Shown piece after piece: positions 6,045-8,510 of a stretch of DNA of 8,510 bases (the first letter of the stretch is position 1; each line of letters begins with the position of its first letter). The position numbers were made by a program, and so were the translations under genes. The notes under the pieces were generated by a model that saw only the letters and a program-made list of their open reading frames with translations, had not been told where the DNA came from and made no database searches. This DNA comes from Silvimonas sp. (GTDB taxonomy: Bacteria > Pseudomonadota > Gammaproteobacteria > Burkholderiales > Chitinibacteraceae): NCBI GenBank assembly GCA_030151005.1, contig JASLES010000173.1:1-8510 (forward strand). Direction: 5' to 3'.

Positions 6045-6986
6045 TTAGTCGAAATTGATTCGTTCTTTCTCGACCACGATGGGGCGTTTTTGTAGATAGG
6101 TATGAATAGAGCCGATGTATTCACCCAGAATGCCAATGAACATCAGCAATACGCCAAACATGAAGAACATACCGATCACAATCGGCGCAACACCGATGGG
6201 AAAACTATTCCAGAACAGTAATTTGAGCACCAGGAACAACAAGGCCACCATGATGCTGCCGCCACCCAGCATAAAGCCGAACAACGCCGCCAGACGGATA
6301 GGGATCAGCGAATGGCTGATGATCCCCAGCATAGCAATATCGTAAAGCGTATAGAAATTGTTTTTGGAAATGCCCCGCAACCGGCGTGGCTGATCAAACG
6401 AGATGGTTTTGATCTCATAACCCAGCTCGCAAATCAGTCCGCGGACAAAGGGGTACGGATCATCAATCTTGCGCAGATGATCAAGCACCACCCTGTCGTA
6501 CAGGCCAAAGCCCGTGGCGTCTGGCACCAGACGGACATCCGAAATTCGATCCAGCAAACGATAATAAATTTTGCGTGCGCCGTGAGATATGGCGTTGCTC
6601 TGGCTGGCCGGCTTGGTCGCCATCACCACTTTGTAGCCCTCTTCCCAAGCCTGGATAAATTGTGGCAGAACTTCAGGCGGGTCTTGCAAGTCGGAAGCCA
6701 GATAAATGGATACATCACCCGTGGTCTGGATCAGCCCCCAATACGGTGACCGGATATGCCCAAAATTGCGGGTATTCACAATGATCTTGATGCGCGGATC
6801 ATGTGCGGCGATATCCTTGAGTACTTCTACGGTGTTATCGCTGGATGCGTTGTCGATCAGCACATATTCAAAATCATATTGCGGGTATTGATCCATAACC
6901 CGACAAACACGTGTGTAGAGCTCATAGACGTTATCTTGCTCGTTATAGCAAGGCGAAATCAGGCTGATTTTTTTTCGGGTAGCCAT
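6045..6986 (-). CDS. GT2 family glycosyltransferase, GtrB/DPM1-like polyprenyl-phosphate sugar transferase
   Basis: From the ATG at 6986 this is a 313-residue membrane-anchored family 2 glycosyltransferase. The GT-A domain begins with KISLISPCYNEQDNV (6-20), has DNASSDNT at 45-52 and the metal/nucleotide-binding SDLQD at 98-102. Two hydrophobic helices follow, about 227-258 and 264-291, and the protein ends with KRPIVVEKERINF, a tail typical of GtrB-like proteins. Such enzymes transfer a sugar from a nucleotide donor to undecaprenyl phosphate on the cytoplasmic face of the inner membrane. The family-variable segment RNFGHIRSPYWGL at 73-85 differs from the NFGKE-type sequence of phage GtrB, so donor and acceptor cannot be named. 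A GTG at 6998 would add four residues but lacks an upstream Shine-Dalgarno, while the ATG at 6986 has GGA seven bases upstream (plus-strand 6994-6996). It is the last gene of the minus-strand operon, and its base composition is lower in GC than cysN or the ThDP gene. Confidence 0.88.
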   Translation of the reverse strand: MATRKKISLISPCYNEQDNVYELYTRVCRVMDQYPQYDFEYVLIDNASSDNTVEVLKDIAAHDPRIKIIVNTRNFGHIRSPYWGLIQTTGDVSIYLASDLQDPPEVLPQFIQAWEEGYKVVMATKPASQSNAISHGARKIYYRLLDRISDVRLVPDATGFGLYDRVVLDHLRKIDDPYPFVRGLICELGYEIKTISFDQPRRLRGISKNNFYTLYDIAMLGIISHSLIPIRLAALFGFMLGGGSIMVALLFLVLKLLFWNSFPIGVAPIVIGMFFMFGVLLMFIGILGEYIGSIHTYLQKRPIVVEKERINFD

Positions 6987-7000
6987 ATTGGATTCCACGT

Positions 7001-7405
7001 TTATTGATGATGACGGAATGTAAAACGGCTATTTCCGAACCAGGAAAAAACAGCCACAGCGACGAGCGACACGGCCTGTGCCATCCAGATATTCATACCC
7101 AGTTGTTTGACGGTCAGCCACAGCAATGCAGTAGAGAGCAGAAAATTTGCACCATACACCACGTAACTGCGCAGATATTCATGGAGCCAGTTGCTACGTG
7201 ACTTGAACACATACAACTTGTAAACCAGAAAGGCCATGGTGATGGCGATGACATTGGAAATGGCGGCTATGGGGACAATACCCAGCATGGGCGACAGCAT
7301 GTACCACACGCCGACACCGGCCAGATAGCCAAAAGCCGTGTTCCAGATACCCGCTAGCAGGAAACGGATTTGCGTGGCGTTCTTGTTCTTCAGCTTATCG
7401 AGCAC
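7001..7405 (-). CDS. GtrA-like four-helix membrane protein (putative polyprenyl-linked sugar flippase)
   Basis: This 134-residue protein has the size and pattern of the GtrA family: four predicted membrane helices at about 14-36, 42-65, 79-99 and 106-123, a starting motif RFLLAGIWNTAFGY at 14-27, the loop motif YKLYVFKS at 62-69, and NSRFTFR near the C-terminus at 125-131. GtrA proteins are thought to translocate undecaprenyl-phosphate-linked sugars to the periplasm and usually sit beside a GtrB-type transferase, as here (14 bases before the GT2 ATG). Translation starts at a GTG at 7405 with a GGA eight bases upstream, and the first 11 bases overlap the end of the SDR gene, suggesting translational coupling. 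The flippase role is known for phage O-antigen modification systems and only inferred here. Confidence 0.87.
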   Translation of the reverse strand: MLDKLKNKNATQIRFLLAGIWNTAFGYLAGVGVWYMLSPMLGIVPIAAISNVIAITMAFLVYKLYVFKSRSNWLHEYLRSYVVYGANFLLSTALLWLTVKQLGMNIWMAQAVSLVAVAVFSWFGNSRFTFRHHQ

Positions 7406-8384
7406 GAAGTGCGTCCAGCGTCAGGGCAACGGCCTGATCAAAAGTGTATTGGAGTTCAAGGCCAAGTTGTCGGGCGTGGGCGATAGACGGGATATACCAG
7501 TCCGGCTCTGTCTCGGTATGCGTGGCCAGTTGTAGCGGAACGCAGCCTGCGTGGGCGACACGCGCGGCAATCTCGCCCATCTCCAGCGCCTCGTCAGAGC
7601 CCACGTTGTAAACCGGGCAATCGGTGCTGGCCACACTGGCAATGGTCATCAACCAGGTGACCAGATCCTGCGCATGCATATAACTTCGGTAAACCGGGCG
7701 GGTGGCTTTTACCTCAATGGATTGGCCATCCAGTACGTTTTGCATGAAGTTGCCGATTGCAAAGTGCTGATCGCGCGGTAACCAGCGGCCCATAAAGGCG
7801 AAGCACCGGGCAATGCTGACCCGCATGCCGTGCTGCGCCAGGTTGCGCACTGCTGCCTCTGCGTCACGCTTGGCGGCGGCATAGGATTGCTTGCCGGCCG
7901 GTAGGGTTTCGATGGGGCGTAACGCGGTGTTTTCATCTACCGCGATGCGGGGCTCCAACTGGCCATACACCGCGCCAGAGCTGGCATAAACAATCAGGCT
8001 GTCAGCGTGGAACTGCGGTGCCAGCCGGCAATAATTGAGGGTTCCGGCAATGATGTTTTCACGCTGCTGCGCCGGTTGCAGCAAATAGTCGCGTGCGTCA
8101 GTTGAGGCAGCCGCATGAATGACGATATCCGCCGCTGGCAAGACGTCGCACGACGTGATATCCGCATCTAGCCATTCAATGGTGGGCTGCGCGAAATACG
8201 TGATGCGCTGTGGCAGGATCGTCGCGTGCCGCGCCATGATGATGATCTTGCCAATTTGCCAGGGCGCCAAAGCGCCAGCGAGATAAGCATCAAGGATGGA
8301 TTTACCGAAAAAACCGGTACCACCAATGATCAGCAGTGTACGAACTGCATGCGGTGAAACAAGGATTTGCGTGCGCACGCTCAC
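7395..8384 (-). CDS. NAD-dependent epimerase/dehydratase family protein (extended SDR)
   Basis: The 329-residue product is an extended short-chain dehydrogenase/reductase of the nucleotide-sugar type. It has the cofactor motif GGTGFFG at 21-27, an acidic DADI at 73-76, HAAAS at 90-94, an ASSGAVYG segment at 134-141 that supplies the catalytic serine, and the YAAAK active-site pair Y168/K172. A substrate-domain motif RSYMHAQDLVTWL at 233-245 and YNVGSDEALEM at 259-269 are typical of sugar-nucleotide 4-epimerases, 4,6-dehydratases and 4-ketoreductases. I cannot tell which reaction it performs. The likely start is GTG at 8384, with GGAG six bases upstream (plus-strand 8391-8394). Its first bases overlap the stop of the upstream gene by four (GTGA), and its end overlaps the gtrA-like gene by 11, so the three genes are probably one transcript. 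It may prepare the sugar that the GT2 enzyme loads onto lipid (inference). Confidence 0.88.
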   Translation of the reverse strand: MSVRTQILVSPHAVRTLLIIGGTGFFGKSILDAYLAGALAPWQIGKIIIMARHATILPQRITYFAQPTIEWLDADITSCDVLPAADIVIHAAASTDARDYLLQPAQQRENIIAGTLNYCRLAPQFHADSLIVYASSGAVYGQLEPRIAVDENTALRPIETLPAGKQSYAAAKRDAEAAVRNLAQHGMRVSIARCFAFMGRWLPRDQHFAIGNFMQNVLDGQSIEVKATRPVYRSYMHAQDLVTWLMTIASVASTDCPVYNVGSDEALEMGEIAARVAHAGCVPLQLATHTETEPDWYIPSIAHARQLGLELQYTFDQAVALTLDALRAR

Positions 8385-8510
8385 ACTGTGCTCCGGGTCA
8401 GATAGCGGGTGATGCCGGCATGGTGCTCCAGCAGCAGTTCATCGGCAGCCAGTTGCACTCCGTCGTTGTAGCCCTGGTTGTACCAGACAAACCGGGCGCC
8501 GGCATGGCGT
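8381..8510 (-). CDS. C-terminal end of an unrecognised gene (partial)
   Basis: On the minus strand one frame is open from the window edge to a TGA at 8383-8381, giving 43 C-terminal residues. It includes RFVWYNQGYNDGVQLAADE and ends LTRSTV. The TGA overlaps the GTG start of the SDR gene by four bases, the classic layout of coupled operon genes, which is the main support that this frame is real. The other frame I checked in this stretch is stopped. The remaining sequence is too short for me to name a family; a sugar-biosynthesis enzyme is plausible from context only. The start lies beyond base 8510. Confidence 0.65.
   Translation of the reverse strand, partial: RHAGARFVWYNQGYNDGVQLAADELLLEHHAGITRYLTRSTV

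Noticed and set aside
6987..6998. GTG start at 6998 for the glycosyltransferase
   Set aside because: No Shine-Dalgarno precedes it, while the ATG at 6986 has a GGA at suitable distance and begins right before the conserved GT-A strand.
1..8510. CRISPR array, insertion sequence, integrase or defence genes
   Set aside because: No regularly spaced repeats, terminal inverted repeats, transposase, nuclease or toxin-like product was seen anywhere in the window.

Overview
The window looks like a GC-rich proteobacterial chromosome, most likely betaproteobacterial. That placement is only a judgement from a stand-alone CysN (not fused to CysC), codon use and gene style. There is no rRNA, tRNA or other taxon marker. 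One conserved housekeeping gene, cysN, lies at the left edge. The rest is accessory DNA that reads as part of a cell-surface polysaccharide or glycan-modification locus.

Layout. (1) 86-1528 (+): cysN, the GTPase subunit of ATP sulfurylase, closed by a strong intrinsic terminator at 1552-1585. (2) 1586-1958: a gap with a weak candidate promoter and a possible 47-codon small ORF that ends exactly at the next start codon. (3) 1959-6014 (+): a tight three-gene operon. It encodes a NeuB-family PEP-condensing synthase, an acetolactate-synthase-like thiamine diphosphate (ThDP) enzyme, and a two-domain protein with an N-terminal Rossmann-like segment and a C-terminal FkbM methyltransferase. In both internal junctions the stop codon is followed at once by ATG. 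(4) 6013-6043: a bidirectional terminator filling nearly all of the 30-base gap between the two convergent operons. (5) 8510-6045 (-): a second tight operon, read right to left. It holds an unrecognised C-terminal gene fragment, an extended SDR (NAD-dependent epimerase/dehydratase type), a GtrA-like four-helix membrane protein, and a GtrB/DPM1-like family 2 glycosyltransferase with two C-terminal membrane helices.

How the genes may work together (inference). The minus-strand set resembles a Gtr-type module: the SDR makes or alters an activated sugar, the GT2 enzyme loads a sugar onto polyprenyl phosphate, and the GtrA-like protein helps flip it across the inner membrane. The plus-strand set could make an unusual, methylated, carbon-extended acidic sugar. 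NeuB-family enzymes add a three-carbon unit from PEP. ThDP carboligases can add or remove pyruvate-derived carbons. FkbM enzymes usually O-methylate sugars or other small molecules. The NeuB-like protein keeps the metal and PEP-site framework, but its C-terminal domain lacks the recognisable Arg-Pro-Gly segment of sialic acid synthases, so its substrate may not be an N-acetylated hexosamine. No CMP-sugar synthetase, UDP-GlcNAc epimerase or dedicated transferase for such a product lies in the window. The three-gene plus-strand operon is the best candidate here for an uncharacterised pathway.
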